A DNA stretch of 55,572 nt from JACJYE01 sp964432875 (GCA_964432875.1 CAYSPJ010000019.1:1-55572), one strand, 5' to 3'; shown: positions 26,964 through 35,793, counted from the first letter of the stretch. Program-made: numbers and translations. Notes: generated by a model from the sequence alone, not told the origin.

Positions 26964-28235
26964 ATGAAAGAAGACCTTTTACACTACATCTGGCGCATGC
27001 AGCGTTTTGACCGTTCCGCCCTACAGACTACTGCGGGCCACTCCGTCGAGATACTGCAGCCTGGCATCCATAATACTCACGCCGGCCCGGATTTCCTCAA
27101 TGCCCGCATCCGCATTGGAGATACCCTATGGGCTGGCAATGTAGAGATGCATCTCAAGGCTTCGGATTGGCTGGTGCACAATCACCAGGAAGATGGCGCT
27201 TACAATAATGTCATCCTGCATGTTGTATTAGAAGAAGACCAGCCCATCAAGCGGAGCAGCGGTGAGCCGCTGCCCTGTCTGGAAATGAAAAAGCGCATCC
27301 CCCCGAAATTATCAGCCCACTACCTGCGGCTGCTGCACAATGAAGCCTGGATCCCCTGCCAGAATCAGCTTGGTGCCGTCAACCAGCTAGTGCGCAATCT
27401 TTGGCTAGGGCGGCTGGCTGCCGAACGCCTGGAAAACAAAGCCGGGGATATTGCCCGCCGACTGGAGCAAAACAAAGAAAACTGGGAGGAGGCCTTTTAT
27501 CATTCACTGGCCCGCAGCTTCGGGGCTAAGGTCAACAGCGAGCCCATGGGCATGCTGGCCCGCAATACGCCCCTAACGCTCCTGGGCAAACACCGCAATA
27601 GCCTTTTTCAGCTAGAGGCATTGCTCTTTGGGCAGTCGGGCCTGTTGCAGCGGCAGTTTGAAGACGAATATCCGCTGAGCTTAAAGCGGGAGTACGAATT
27701 TCTGCGTAAAAAATTTTCGCTCTCGCCCATCCCCGCTTCCAGTTGGAAATTCCTGCGCTTGCGGCCGGCCAACTTCCCCACTATCCGCATCGCTCAACTG
27801 GCGACGCTTTTATATCAAACGACGAACCTGTTCAGCAAAGTTATGGCAGCTCAGGACATCCGCGAAGTGGAAAACCTCTTCGAAGTCAAGCTTTCTAATT
27901 ATTGGTGGGGGCACTATACCTTTGAAAAAGCCTCTCCCCGTCAGCGCAAAGCCCTGGGCAAGGATACGATAGACCTGATTATCATCAACACGATCGCCCC
28001 TTTTCTTTTTGCGTATGGGCAGCGCAAAAGCGCTCCGCGCTTCCAGGAGAAAGCCCTCGAGTTTCTGGAAACCCTCAGCCCGGAGGCTAATGCCGTTATC
28101 GGGCGTTGGCTGGAGTTGGGCATGCCGGCTAGCTCGGCTTTTCACACCCAGGCCCTTTTGCAGCTCAAAAATGAATACTGCGATAAAAAACGCTGCCTGG
28201 AGTGCGCTATTGGGAATGCCATCCTGAACGGGTAG
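26964..28235 (+). CDS. DUF2851 family protein
   Basis: About 423 residues, a family largely confined to Bacteroidota with no known function. MKEDLLHYIWRMQRFDRSALQTTAGHSVEILQPGIHNTHAGPDFLNARIRIGDTLWAGNVEMHLKASDWLVHNHQEDGAYNNVILHVV is a strongly conserved start. The acidic/polar GPDF, GNVEMH, SDW and HVV motifs give it a nuclease-like look, but that is only an impression. A Cys cluster (CDKKRCLECAIG) ends the protein. ATG 26964 is preferred over an upstream TTG frame opening. Convergent with the DUF554 gene. Confidence 0.88.
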   Translation: MKEDLLHYIWRMQRFDRSALQTTAGHSVEILQPGIHNTHAGPDFLNARIRIGDTLWAGNVEMHLKASDWLVHNHQEDGAYNNVILHVVLEEDQPIKRSSGEPLPCLEMKKRIPPKLSAHYLRLLHNEAWIPCQNQLGAVNQLVRNLWLGRLAAERLENKAGDIARRLEQNKENWEEAFYHSLARSFGAKVNSEPMGMLARNTPLTLLGKHRNSLFQLEALLFGQSGLLQRQFEDEYPLSLKREYEFLRKKFSLSPIPASSWKFLRLRPANFPTIRIAQLATLLYQTTNLFSKVMAAQDIREVENLFEVKLSNYWWGHYTFEKASPRQRKALGKDTIDLIIINTIAPFLFAYGQRKSAPRFQEKALEFLETLSPEANAVIGRWLELGMPASSAFHTQALLQLKNEYCDKKRCLECAIGNAILNG

Positions 28236-28270
28236 AGAGGGCGGTAAAAAGCCCCGCACTGCTTTGGCAA

Positions 28271-28981
28271 TCAGCTTTGGAAACGCTCTTGGGCCCAGGC
28301 AAAAACCACGGCTACTAGCAGGGCGGGAAGAAGGTTCTCGATATTAACCTCCCCTAGCTGCAGCAGCCGGATGCCGATGGCGATGATGAGTACCCCGCCG
28401 ACCGCAGTAAGTTGTGCGATAATCACGGGGGTGAAAAAACGCCTCAGCTGCCGGGCCAAAACGGTAATGCCGCCTTGGAGCAACAACATCGGGATGATAG
28501 AAAAAAGTACGCCCACCCCATAAGTAGAAGCAAAAGCAACGGATGTGATGCCATCCAGGGTAGCTTTGATGAGCAGCAGCTCCCGCTTGCCGTGCAGCCC
28601 TTCTTCAATAGCCCCGACAATAGTCATGGAGCCGATGCAAAACAGGAGGAAGGCAGTGACCAAGCCTTCCGTGAAGCGGTTGTCGTCAATATTGAAAGCC
28701 TGCTTGAGCCCGTCACCAAAACTGTTGAGCAGATGGCCCAGGCCGATAAGCTCGCCGATAATGCCGCCCAGGATGAGGCTGAAGATGAAGGCCAGCAAGT
28801 AGCCGTCAGGTACTTTGAGCGCCATCTGGATGCCAATCAGTAAAGTGCCCAGCCCAATGGCTTGAAAAATAATGGCTTGCACGTTGGCCGGGAAGAGCTG
28901 CTGGAGCCACATCCCGAGCAAGCTCCCGCCTGCAACGGTAGCCATATTAATAAAGGTGCCGATAGGCAGGTGGTGCTTCAT
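28271..28981 (-). CDS. DUF554 family membrane protein
   Basis: About 236 residues from the ATG at 28981, with seven or so hydrophobic helices. The start MKHHLPIGTFINMATVAGGSLLGMWL, then GIQMAL, LILGGIIGELIGL, the motif FCIGSMTIVGAIEEGLHGKRELLLIKATLDGITSVAFASTYGVGVLFSIIP and the final IGIRLLQLGEVNIENLLPALLVA match DUF554 (YdfK-like) proteins, possible transporters of unknown substrate. Its start codon overlaps the stop of the upstream nucleotidyltransferase gene by 4 bp (ATGA), so the two are translationally coupled. Confidence 0.88.
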   Translation of the reverse strand: MKHHLPIGTFINMATVAGGSLLGMWLQQLFPANVQAIIFQAIGLGTLLIGIQMALKVPDGYLLAFIFSLILGGIIGELIGLGHLLNSFGDGLKQAFNIDDNRFTEGLVTAFLLFCIGSMTIVGAIEEGLHGKRELLLIKATLDGITSVAFASTYGVGVLFSIIPMLLLQGGITVLARQLRRFFTPVIIAQLTAVGGVLIIAIGIRLLQLGEVNIENLLPALLVAVVFAWAQERFQS

Positions 28982-29709
28982 GCCAACGGGATTGAATGGA
29001 TTAGTTTCTGGGCTTGCTCCAGAGACGTGGGCTTGCCCACATCCAGCCAAAGGGAATCGTCATGCCGATAAGCCATGATTTGCTCGTGTTGGCCTGCGGC
29101 TAAAAAGACGTCAATAATTGAAAAGACTTCTTCTCCCTCTGGCATATATTGGAAGATCGCCGGGCTTAACGCATAAATCCCACTAAAAGCCAAAGGGGTG
29201 TAAGGCGCTGCTTCCCGACAGATGCGCTCGCGGCCCTGAGCCGTATGGCGCCAGCCGGCCAGCCGGCCAGCGGCATCAAAGAGCAGGCAGCGGGAACTTG
29301 GCCTGTGGCGGACCGCCAGGGTAGCCAAGGCATTGGATTGCCGGTGGGCTTCATATAGCGCCCCCAGGTCAAGATCGGAGATGACATCTGCATTGTGTAC
29401 GATGAAAGGCTCGCCCTGAAAAAACCAGGAAGCTTTTTTCAAGCCGCCGCCAGTATCAAGCAACTGCGCACGTTCATCAGAAACCTGGATGTTGATGCCG
29501 AAAGATTGGTGGTTTTCCAGGAAGTCCAACACTTGCTGGCCAAAATGATGGATGTTGACCAGGATATCCCGGCAACCAAAATATTTCAGGCGGCGGATGG
29601 CAATCTCCAACAAGGGCATCCCACCAACCTTTAGCAGGGCTTTCGGGCGCTCATCGGTCAATGGGCGGAGGCGTGTGCCCAGCCCGGCAGCAAATATCAT
29701 GGCTTTCAT
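28978..29709 (-). CDS. Sugar-1-phosphate nucleotidyltransferase (MurU/RmlA-like)
   Basis: 243 residues, a short single-domain NDP-sugar pyrophosphorylase. KAMIFAAGLGTRLRPLTDERPKALLKVGGMPLLE is the nucleotide-binding signature GxGxRLxPLT...PK, and IVHNADVISDLDL supplies the metal-binding Asp. The absence of a left-handed helix domain and the length fit MurU-type enzymes (MurNAc-1-P uridylyltransferase, wall recycling), or a mannose-1-phosphate guanylyltransferase-like enzyme. The sugar cannot be fixed from sequence. In other Bacteroidota such genes often sit next to a phosphotransferase. Here it is coupled to DUF554 and divergent from lpxK by 47 bp. Confidence 0.82.
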   Translation of the reverse strand: MKAMIFAAGLGTRLRPLTDERPKALLKVGGMPLLEIAIRRLKYFGCRDILVNIHHFGQQVLDFLENHQSFGINIQVSDERAQLLDTGGGLKKASWFFQGEPFIVHNADVISDLDLGALYEAHRQSNALATLAVRHRPSSRCLLFDAAGRLAGWRHTAQGRERICREAAPYTPLAFSGIYALSPAIFQYMPEGEEVFSIIDVFLAAGQHEQIMAYRHDDSLWLDVGKPTSLEQAQKLIHSIPLA

Positions 29710-29742
29710 AGCACAAAGAAAAGGAGAAAAGCAATAAATCCT

Positions 29743-29750
29743 TACTTTTG
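29743..29750 (+). promoter_or_regulatory. lpxK: Putative -7 element directly before lpxK
   Basis: TACTTTTG fits TAnnTTTG and ends 6 nt before the preferred lpxK ATG (29757), which would make the transcript leaderless or nearly so. No TTTG at -33 spacing is visible. Confidence 0.4.
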
Positions 29751-29756
29751 CATGAT

Positions 29757-30824
29757 ATGATACAGCGTTTACTTTTCCAAATCCTGCTATCGCCCCTATC
29801 GCTGCTCTACGGCCTGGGGGTGAGCATCCGCAATTGGCTCTACAGCCAGGGCTTGCTGAAAGGGGTGGAGTTCAGTGTCCCCATCATTTCAGTAGGCAAC
29901 CTCTCGGTCGGCGGGGCGGGCAAAACCCCGCATATCGAATACCTCATCCGTTTACTAAAAGACTATCTGGATGTCGCTACGCTCAGCCGGGGATATGGGC
30001 GCAAGACCAAGGGCTATTTGCAAGTGCACAACCAGATGAGCGCCGAGCAAGTAGGGGATGAGCCGCTACAGTTCAAGCGGAAATTCCCGGATATCTTCGC
30101 CGCGGTGTGTGAAAGCAGGACTTTTGCCGTGCCGAAAATGCTGATGGAACAGCCGGGCATCCAAACCATACTGTTGGATGACGCCTTCCAGCACCGCTCG
30201 GTCAAGCCTGGCCTAAATATTTTGCTGACGGAATTCAGCCATCCTTTTACGCGGGATTTCCTGCTGCCCTCCGGGCGCTTGCGGGAGTGGCGCTCAGCCT
30301 ACCGCCGGGCGGACATTATCATCGTCAGCAAATGCCCGGCAGAGATGAGCCCCGAGGCCCGCGAACAACTGTTGAAGGAAATCAAGCCACTGCCGCACCA
30401 GGTGGTTTACTTTTCTTACTATCGCTACGGCTCGCCTTATTATGTATTAAACCCCAATTACAAAATAGCCCTGAACCCGGAAATGGAAGCCCTGCTCATT
30501 TCGGCCATCGCCAATACTGACTACCTGCTAGGTTACCTGCAAGAACAAACCAAGGCGGTGCAGGCGATGGAGTACGAAGACCACCACTTTTTTTCAAAGT
30601 ATGACGTAGGCCAGCTTAAAGCGAGTTTTGAAAGAATGGAGGCCGCCCAGAAAATCATCCTGACTACGGAAAAGGATGCCGTACGGCTGGAATTGCACCG
30701 CGATTTCCTGCTGGAGCACCGGCTGCCCATTTTTGCCTTGCCAGTGGAGGTTGCTTTCCATCATGGGCAGGGCCGCGAATTTGACGATGTCATCCGCCAG
30801 TTTTTGTTAAACTTTAAAGCTTGA
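29757..30824 (+). CDS. lpxK: Tetraacyldisaccharide 4'-kinase
   Basis: Phosphorylates the lipid A precursor at the 4' position on the inner-membrane face. About 355 residues. An N-terminal membrane-associating segment (about 5-25) is followed by IISVGNLSVGGAGKTPHIEYLI, containing the Walker-A-like GGAGKTP (about 50-57), and YRRADIIIVSKCP, typical of LpxK. AVCESRT and LLDDAFQHRSVKPGLNILL hold the catalytic Asp region DDAFQHR. A TTG at 29748 is possible but overlaps the -7 element. First gene of a run lpxK-acyltransferase-GT2-sigma. Confidence 0.92.
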   Translation: MIQRLLFQILLSPLSLLYGLGVSIRNWLYSQGLLKGVEFSVPIISVGNLSVGGAGKTPHIEYLIRLLKDYLDVATLSRGYGRKTKGYLQVHNQMSAEQVGDEPLQFKRKFPDIFAAVCESRTFAVPKMLMEQPGIQTILLDDAFQHRSVKPGLNILLTEFSHPFTRDFLLPSGRLREWRSAYRRADIIIVSKCPAEMSPEAREQLLKEIKPLPHQVVYFSYYRYGSPYYVLNPNYKIALNPEMEALLISAIANTDYLLGYLQEQTKAVQAMEYEDHHFFSKYDVGQLKASFERMEAAQKIILTTEKDAVRLELHRDFLLEHRLPIFALPVEVAFHHGQGREFDDVIRQFLLNFKA

Positions 30825-30838
30825 TTTTGAATCCAATA

Positions 30839-32128
30839 ATGTACCTCGTCTATTACTGGCTCAGGTTTACGGTCCAGGTTTCCTTTGGGGCATACTTCTC
30901 CCGGCGTACTTTTATCAACCGGCGGAGGCTCCGCTTTAAGGGGCCGGCTATCCTGGTATCCAACCATCCCAACACCTTGCTTGACCCCCTCAATGCGGCA
31001 GAGCAAGTCCCCAGGGTTGTCCACTTCCTGGCCAATGCCAGCCTCTTTCGGGGCCGCTTCCAGAATTGGTTTTTCAGCACCTTCTTCTGCATCCCTATTG
31101 AGCGGCATCAGGATACGCAGGGCGCTCCGCTCAACAATAAAGCCGCTTTTGCCCGTTGTGATGAATTCCTCGGCAATGGCGGCTGCCTGTACATCGCGCC
31201 GGAAGGCACCAGCGAGATGGAACGCCGCCTGCGCCCCGTCAGGACGGGAACAGCCCGTATCGGGCTAAGCGCCGAAGCCCAGGCGGGCTTCCAGTTGGGT
31301 TTAGCCATCATCCCCGTTGGGTTAACCTACGATGCCCCCAACCGCTTCCGCAGCCGTGTCACCATTAATATTGGTGAGCCAATCCGCTTTCAAGACTACG
31401 AAGCCGCCTACCGCGACGATAGTTTTAAAACGGCCAAACAAATCACCCGGGACCTGGAAAACCGCCTGCGTACGCTCGTCATTGACACGCGCGATGCCGA
31501 GGAAGACCGGCTAGTGGCCCAATTGGAAATCATGCTGAGGAACAGCCGCCCGGTATCAGAAGCCTATCATTTCTACCGCACCAAAGCGCTCATCGAAAAC
31601 TTGAGGCAATGGCAGTCCATTGATGCGGAGGCTTATCAAAGTTTCTTGACGGAGTCTGCTGTTTACTTTGAGCAACTCGCTGTTGGGAAAACCGACGATG
31701 CAGCGCTGGCCAACCCGCCCCGCCCGCTGGCCCTGCACCTGCTAAGCCTGGTTGTTTTTTTCCCTTTCTACCTTTATGGCTGGATCAACAACTTCCTTCC
31801 CGCATTCTTGCCTGGTATGCTGGCCCGGCAGCTCAAGCTATATGTCGGATATGATTCGACGGTAAAAATACTCGTTGGCCTATTGACTTTCCCTTTGTTT
31901 TATTTTTTGCAAGCCCGGCTGGTGTATGCATTATATGATGGCTATACCGCCGTATTGTACTTGTTGAGCCTCGTGCCGGCGGGCTTGCTGGCCTGGAGTT
32001 TCCGCAGCCATCAGCGCAGAGTATTGTCTTACCTGCGCCTCAAGCGGCAAAAGGCAATGGCGGATGAGTGGCAAAAAAAACGGCAGCGCATCTGGGAAAA
32101 AACCGATAATTTGACGCCTAAAAAATAA
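30839..32128 (+). CDS. PlsC-family glycerophosphate acyltransferase
   Basis: About 429 residues, longer than PlsC (about 245). The acyltransferase core has VSNHPNTLLDP (about 39-49), a histidine-(x5)-Asp box as in the GPAT/Gpt2-like subgroup rather than the usual Hx4D, and APEGTSEMERRLRP, corresponding to the FPEGTRS-type motif. The C-terminal 150 residues carry three or four membrane helices (LLSLVVFFPFYLYGW, ILVGLLTFPLFYFLQA, LYLLSLVPAGLLAW). It probably makes lysophosphatidic or phosphatidic acid, but the acceptor is uncertain. ATG 30839 is preferred, since an in-frame TTG at 30821 overlaps the lpxK stop. Confidence 0.82.
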   Translation: MYLVYYWLRFTVQVSFGAYFSRRTFINRRRLRFKGPAILVSNHPNTLLDPLNAAEQVPRVVHFLANASLFRGRFQNWFFSTFFCIPIERHQDTQGAPLNNKAAFARCDEFLGNGGCLYIAPEGTSEMERRLRPVRTGTARIGLSAEAQAGFQLGLAIIPVGLTYDAPNRFRSRVTINIGEPIRFQDYEAAYRDDSFKTAKQITRDLENRLRTLVIDTRDAEEDRLVAQLEIMLRNSRPVSEAYHFYRTKALIENLRQWQSIDAEAYQSFLTESAVYFEQLAVGKTDDAALANPPRPLALHLLSLVVFFPFYLYGWINNFLPAFLPGMLARQLKLYVGYDSTVKILVGLLTFPLFYFLQARLVYALYDGYTAVLYLLSLVPAGLLAWSFRSHQRRVLSYLRLKRQKAMADEWQKKRQRIWEKTDNLTPKK

Positions 32129-32129
32129 C

Positions 32130-33236
32130 TTGGCTGCCGATATCCTCCTCTTCCTCTTCTTAGCCGCTACTGTAGTACAACTGTTCTACTGGCTCTTGGT
32201 TTTTTCCCGCCTGGCATCCTATCGGCAGCCGCTAAGCCCTGCTGCCGACCGGGAAAAAGAGCCCGTCTCCATTATTATCTGCGCCCGCAACGAGGCGGAA
32301 AACCTGCGCCAAAACCTGCCTTATTTCCTGGCGCAAGACTACCCCGAATACGAGCTCATCGTGGTGGATGATAATTCTTCCGATAAAACTTGTGAAATTA
32401 TTTTGGAGTTTCAAAAAAGAAGTCCTATCTTGCGCCTTGTTAGCATAAAAGCTGACACTTCTAGTGGGAAAAAAGAGGCTTTAACGCAGGGCATTAAAGC
32501 CGCAAGATTTGAAATACTCCTGTTATCCGATGCCGATTGCCGGCCAGCAAGCTCCATGTGGGTGGAGTCGATGCAGGCAGCTTTAAAGCAACCGGTAAAA
32601 ATCGGATTAGGATATAGCCCTTATTTACGTGGGAAAGGCATACTGAATGCCTTTATTCGCTTTGAGACCGTCTATTCTGCTATCCAATATCTTTCCTTTG
32701 CATTAATGGGATTGCCCTACATGGGAGTAGGGCGCAATCTCGCGTATCGTAAATCTCTGTTTTTCGAATCAGGGGGTTTTGCTGCGCATGCTGACTTAGC
32801 TTCAGGGGATGACGATTTGTTCATCAACCAGGCTGCTAATCGGCAAAACACGGAGGTGATCTTATCACCCCTAGCATTCGTTTTTTCTATCCCCAAAAGT
32901 ACATGGGGAGGCTACTACCGCCAGAAGTCAAGGCATTTGACCACCGGCATCCGTTATCGTTTTGTGCACCAGCTGGCTTTAGGCCTGCTGTCTGCCAGCC
33001 ATTTCGGCCACTATGCTTGTGGTATCGCCTTGATACTATTTCACAATCTGGATTTAATCGTATTTACTAACTATCTGGCACGGATAGGGGTAGCTTTCGT
33101 AATGTACGCGCTGATTATGAGAAAACTACAAGATCGCTCTTTAATCAGGTGGGTTCTGTTACTCGACTTTTTGTACATTTTCTACTACCTCGCCTTCGCG
33201 CCTTCGCTTTTCAAAACAAAGGAACCATGGAAGTAG
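32130..33236 (+). CDS. Membrane-bound family 2 glycosyltransferase
   Basis: 368 residues. An N-terminal helix (about 3-23) is followed by the GT-A domain VSIIICARNEAENL, LIVVDDNSSDKT and LLLSDADCRPAS (DxD-type metal site), then C-terminal helices (YACGIALILFHNLDLIVF, ALIMRKL, LLDFLYIFYYLAF). It probably adds a sugar to a lipid-linked or surface glycan. The only sensible start is TTG at 32130, 1 bp after the acyltransferase stop. Base composition drops to the mid-40s percent GC by eye from about 32370 to 32900, unlike its neighbours. Its 3' end overlaps the sigma gene by 10 bp. Confidence 0.87.
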   Translation: MAADILLFLFLAATVVQLFYWLLVFSRLASYRQPLSPAADREKEPVSIIICARNEAENLRQNLPYFLAQDYPEYELIVVDDNSSDKTCEIILEFQKRSPILRLVSIKADTSSGKKEALTQGIKAARFEILLLSDADCRPASSMWVESMQAALKQPVKIGLGYSPYLRGKGILNAFIRFETVYSAIQYLSFALMGLPYMGVGRNLAYRKSLFFESGGFAAHADLASGDDDLFINQAANRQNTEVILSPLAFVFSIPKSTWGGYYRQKSRHLTTGIRYRFVHQLALGLLSASHFGHYACGIALILFHNLDLIVFTNYLARIGVAFVMYALIMRKLQDRSLIRWVLLLDFLYIFYYLAFAPSLFKTKEPWK

Positions 33237-33874
33237 CAGTACAAACCACCGCCGCCACTCAACGCACCCAGGATGACTACAGCATCGTCAAGCATGCTAT
33301 CCAGGGCGACCAGAAGGCTTATGCCATTTTGATGGACCGCTATCGCAGCTCCGTTTATCACACCATGATGAAGATGGTCAATAACCGGGATGATGCTGAC
33401 GATTTGACGATCGAGGCATTCGGCAAGGCCTTTTCCAAGCTTTCCAGCTATGTGCCCCGCTATGCTTTCAGCACCTGGCTGTTTCGCATTGCCATCAACA
33501 ACGCCATCGACTACATCCGCAGAAAGCGGCTGAATACTTACTCCATTGATGATTCGGTGGATGGAGAAGGCAGTAGCGACTACTCCTTCTGCCTGCGCGC
33601 CTCTTGCCTCGACCCGGAAGAAGAGATTATCCGCACGCAGCGTATACAACTCATGCGGCAGTTGCTCAGCCAGCTCAACAGCAAGTACCGGCTGATGATT
33701 GAGTTGCGCTACTTTGAAGAGCTAAGCTATGAAGAAATAGCCGAAGAGTTGGACATCCCGCTGGGCACGGTCAAAGCGCAGCTGTTCCGCGCAAAAGAAA
33801 TGTTGGCCAATATGCTAGAGCAGCCGGGCGTGAGCGCCTACCTGGAGCTTTCCGGGCGCAAGTTTAAAAGCTAG
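33227..33874 (+). CDS. ECF-type RNA polymerase sigma factor
   Basis: About 215 residues from ATG 33227. An in-frame opening at 33149 lies inside the GT2 gene. Region 2 is YAILMDRYRSSVYHTMMKMVNNRDDADDLTIEAFGKAF ... YAFSTWLFRIAINNAIDYIRRKRL. Region 4 is SKYRLMIELRYFEELSYEEIAEELDIPLGTVKAQLFRAKEML. It belongs to the conserved Bacteroidota sigma-70-like ECF group often encoded near glycosyltransferases. No anti-sigma gene follows. The TAG stop is part of the left inverted repeat of a MITE-like element beginning at 33871. Confidence 0.9.
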   Translation: MEVAVQTTAATQRTQDDYSIVKHAIQGDQKAYAILMDRYRSSVYHTMMKMVNNRDDADDLTIEAFGKAFSKLSSYVPRYAFSTWLFRIAINNAIDYIRRKRLNTYSIDDSVDGEGSSDYSFCLRASCLDPEEEIIRTQRIQLMRQLLSQLNSKYRLMIELRYFEELSYEEIAEELDIPLGTVKAQLFRAKEMLANMLEQPGVSAYLELSGRKFKS

Positions 33875-34037
33875 TGCCCCATGAACGAAATTCTTGACAG
33901 CCCAAGCCTTGCCCTTTCAGCGCCATGCTGCGTTGCTTATCGGTCGCGTAGCTTTGGCTATGCTCCCTCTTCCCGCCTTGCCTGACGGTGAAATGACGGC
34001 GGCTTAACTATCAACAACTTCGTCCATGGGGCACTAG
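33871..34037. repeat. 167-bp MITE-like element with 26-bp terminal inverted repeats
   Basis: The ends 33871-33896 and 34012-34037 are inverted copies matching at 23 of 26 positions, each starting CTAGTGCCCCATG. No coding capacity is visible inside. The left end supplies the TAG stop codon of the sigma gene (33872-33874). The interior (AGCCCAAGCCTTGCCCTTT and on) resembles the start of the next element. Confidence 0.7.
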
Positions 34038-34240
34038 TGCCTCGCGCTCTAAGTTCTTGCAGGCCCAAGCCTTGCTCTTTTCCGCCTGGCCTTCGTTGGG
34101 TAAATCTTTATTTAATGTCTGTCTTTATCGTCCGATAGCTGCGTTGCGCTCGGCCTAACGCTGGTAAACTCCGGTTTTTGGGCCTTCGCAAGCCTTGCAT
34201 TCGAACGCTAAAAGCCCGGGCACTTGGCTAAATGGGCCGA
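34036..34240. repeat. Second, related palindromic element
   Basis: Directly abuts the first element. TTCTTGCAGGCCCAAGCCTT near its left end matches the interior of element one (TTCTTGACAGCCCAAGCCTT). Its right end, read inverted from about 34227, gives AGTGCC, TTTTAGCGTTCGAATGCAA and CTTGC, an imperfect mirror of the left end. Its right part (34173-34238) recurs at 8313-8377. Confidence 0.5.
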
Positions 34241-34553
34241 AATCATACAGGCGCGCTAGACGCGGGCCTCCCCGCCTCAGCTAGACGAAAAGAAGCGGGG
34301 GCCTAACCTACAGAAGCTTAGCCTGCAAGGCACTTGGGCACACTTTCTGGCAAGAGCGGATTGAGCGGTAGCAGGTTTCTCTGCCCCTTTTTATTTCCTC
34401 ATGCACTGTGCCCGCCATCACCGGTGCAATGCGTTGGAGGCAAAATTTACGGGTGTACATTACTACAAATGGTTTTTCTGCTTATCTTGCAGCGTTTTTG
34501 AGGGCGCTGCGGCTTTGCTGTGGTTCTTTCCCCAAAATAAAACCAAACCAAAG
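34241..34553. other. Non-coding gap before deoC
   Basis: No gene is convincing. It contains a bulged GC hairpin (GGCCTCCCCGC at 34265-34275 with GCGGGGGCC at 34295-34303). Codons upstream of 34554 are open in the deoC frame but bear no resemblance to the family. Confidence 0.5.
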
Positions 34554-35198
34554 ATGAATCTGGCAAGTTATATTGACCATACGATTTTAAAACCAGACTG
34601 CTCGACCCAGGATATTAAGAAGCTCTGCGCTGAGGCGCTTCAGTATGGCTTTGCAGCGGTATGTGTGCCACCCTTTCATTTGGGCACTGCCGCCAACGCC
34701 TTGGAAGGTAAGGCCGTAAAGGTCGCCACTGTAGTCGGATTCCCGATGGGATACACCACGACCCCCGCTAAAGTGGAGGAAATCAAGCGCTCCATTGATG
34801 AAGGTGCCGATGAACTAGATGTGGTAATCAACATCTGTGCCGTCAAAGACGGCAATTGGAATTTCGTCAAAAACGATATTGACAGCATGTGTACGGCCGT
34901 ACACATGAAGGGCAAGCAGATTAAGCTCATCCTGGAAACCGGGCTGCTCACCGAAGCGGAGATTACCAAGCTCTGTACAATTGCTATAGAAACAGATGCG
35001 GACTTTGTGAAAACCTCCACCGGCTTCAATGGGCAAGGCGCTACGCTCGAAGCAGTGCGCCTGATGAAGAGCCTGGTTGGGGATAAAGTCAGGATTAAAG
35101 CTTCTGCTGGTATCCGTACGCGCTGGGACGCCGAGCGTTTCATTGAGGCTGGGGCCAACCGCATCGGCAGCTCTTCCGGCATTGCAATTGTAAGTTGA
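34554..35198 (+). CDS. deoC: Deoxyribose-phosphate aldolase
   Basis: A class I aldolase splitting 2-deoxyribose 5-phosphate to glyceraldehyde 3-phosphate and acetaldehyde in nucleoside salvage. About 214 residues, the bacterial short form. MNLASYIDHTILKPD opens the TIM barrel. DELDVVIN carries the conserved Asp, ADFVKTSTGF the Schiff-base Lys, and RIKASAGIRT the second catalytic Lys. ATG 34554 begins the conserved sequence. The gene stands alone with a repeat-rich region upstream. Confidence 0.94.
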   Translation: MNLASYIDHTILKPDCSTQDIKKLCAEALQYGFAAVCVPPFHLGTAANALEGKAVKVATVVGFPMGYTTTPAKVEEIKRSIDEGADELDVVINICAVKDGNWNFVKNDIDSMCTAVHMKGKQIKLILETGLLTEAEITKLCTIAIETDADFVKTSTGFNGQGATLEAVRLMKSLVGDKVRIKASAGIRTRWDAERFIEAGANRIGSSSGIAIVS

Positions 35199-35298
35199 GC
35201 TAAGCTCCCAGGCCCCTGTAGGGCTCTAAAATAAGCACCGCTTTGCCCGCCAAATAATTTACCCATTGCATTAAACTGAAAATCCCTGCCAAAAATCA

Positions 35299-35306
35299 TA
35301 TCTTTG
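35299..35306 (+). promoter_or_regulatory. Putative -7 element for SPOR-rodA-tgt run
   Basis: TATCTTTG matches TAnnTTTG exactly and lies 53 bp before the SPOR protein ATG. No TTTG is found at -33 spacing. Confidence 0.35.
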
Positions 35307-35358
35307 TGTTGATTGGCAAGCGCTTAGGCTAAATTTGCCAGAAAGCAAAAATAAGGAC

Positions 35359-35763
35359 ATGGCCAGAATATTCTTTATCTACCTAATGCTACACCTGAGC
35401 AGCCTGCCTGCTGCGGCGCAGCAAAACGTCATCATCGAAGAGGATGCTCCGATTGGCGAAATGATGAAGCGTTACGCTGAAATCAACCAGTCCAAGCCCT
35501 TTATTACGGGCTGGAGGGTACAGATAATCGCTACCCCTGACCGGCAGCGCCTGGAGAGCGTAAGGCAATCCTTTCAGTATCGCTACCCCTCTATCCCCGT
35601 CGATTGGGTACACGACAAGCCGTATTACAAGTTGCGCGCCGGGGCTTTTTCCAGCAGGCTGGAAGCGATGCGGCTGCGGCATATTCTGGAACGGGATTAT
35701 CCAGGCCTGTATCTGGTTCGGGATGAGGCTATTCGGCCGCGGGACATGATTGGGGCGTATTGA
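35359..35763 (+). CDS. SPOR-domain periplasmic protein
   Basis: About 134 residues from ATG 35359. A signal peptide (MARIFFIYLMLHLSSLPAAAQQ) precedes a short linker and one SPOR domain (about 55-125: GWRVQIIATPDRQRLESVR ... YYKLRAGAFSSRLEAMRLRHILERDYPGLYLV). SPOR domains bind glycan strands lacking stem peptides, at division or remodelling sites. It is followed 30 bp later by rodA, a sensible partner in cell-wall growth. Confidence 0.85.
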   Translation: MARIFFIYLMLHLSSLPAAAQQNVIIEEDAPIGEMMKRYAEINQSKPFITGWRVQIIATPDRQRLESVRQSFQYRYPSIPVDWVHDKPYYKLRAGAFSSRLEAMRLRHILERDYPGLYLVRDEAIRPRDMIGAY

Positions 35764-35793
35764 GTCGAAAATCGCATTCTAGGAGATTATTTC

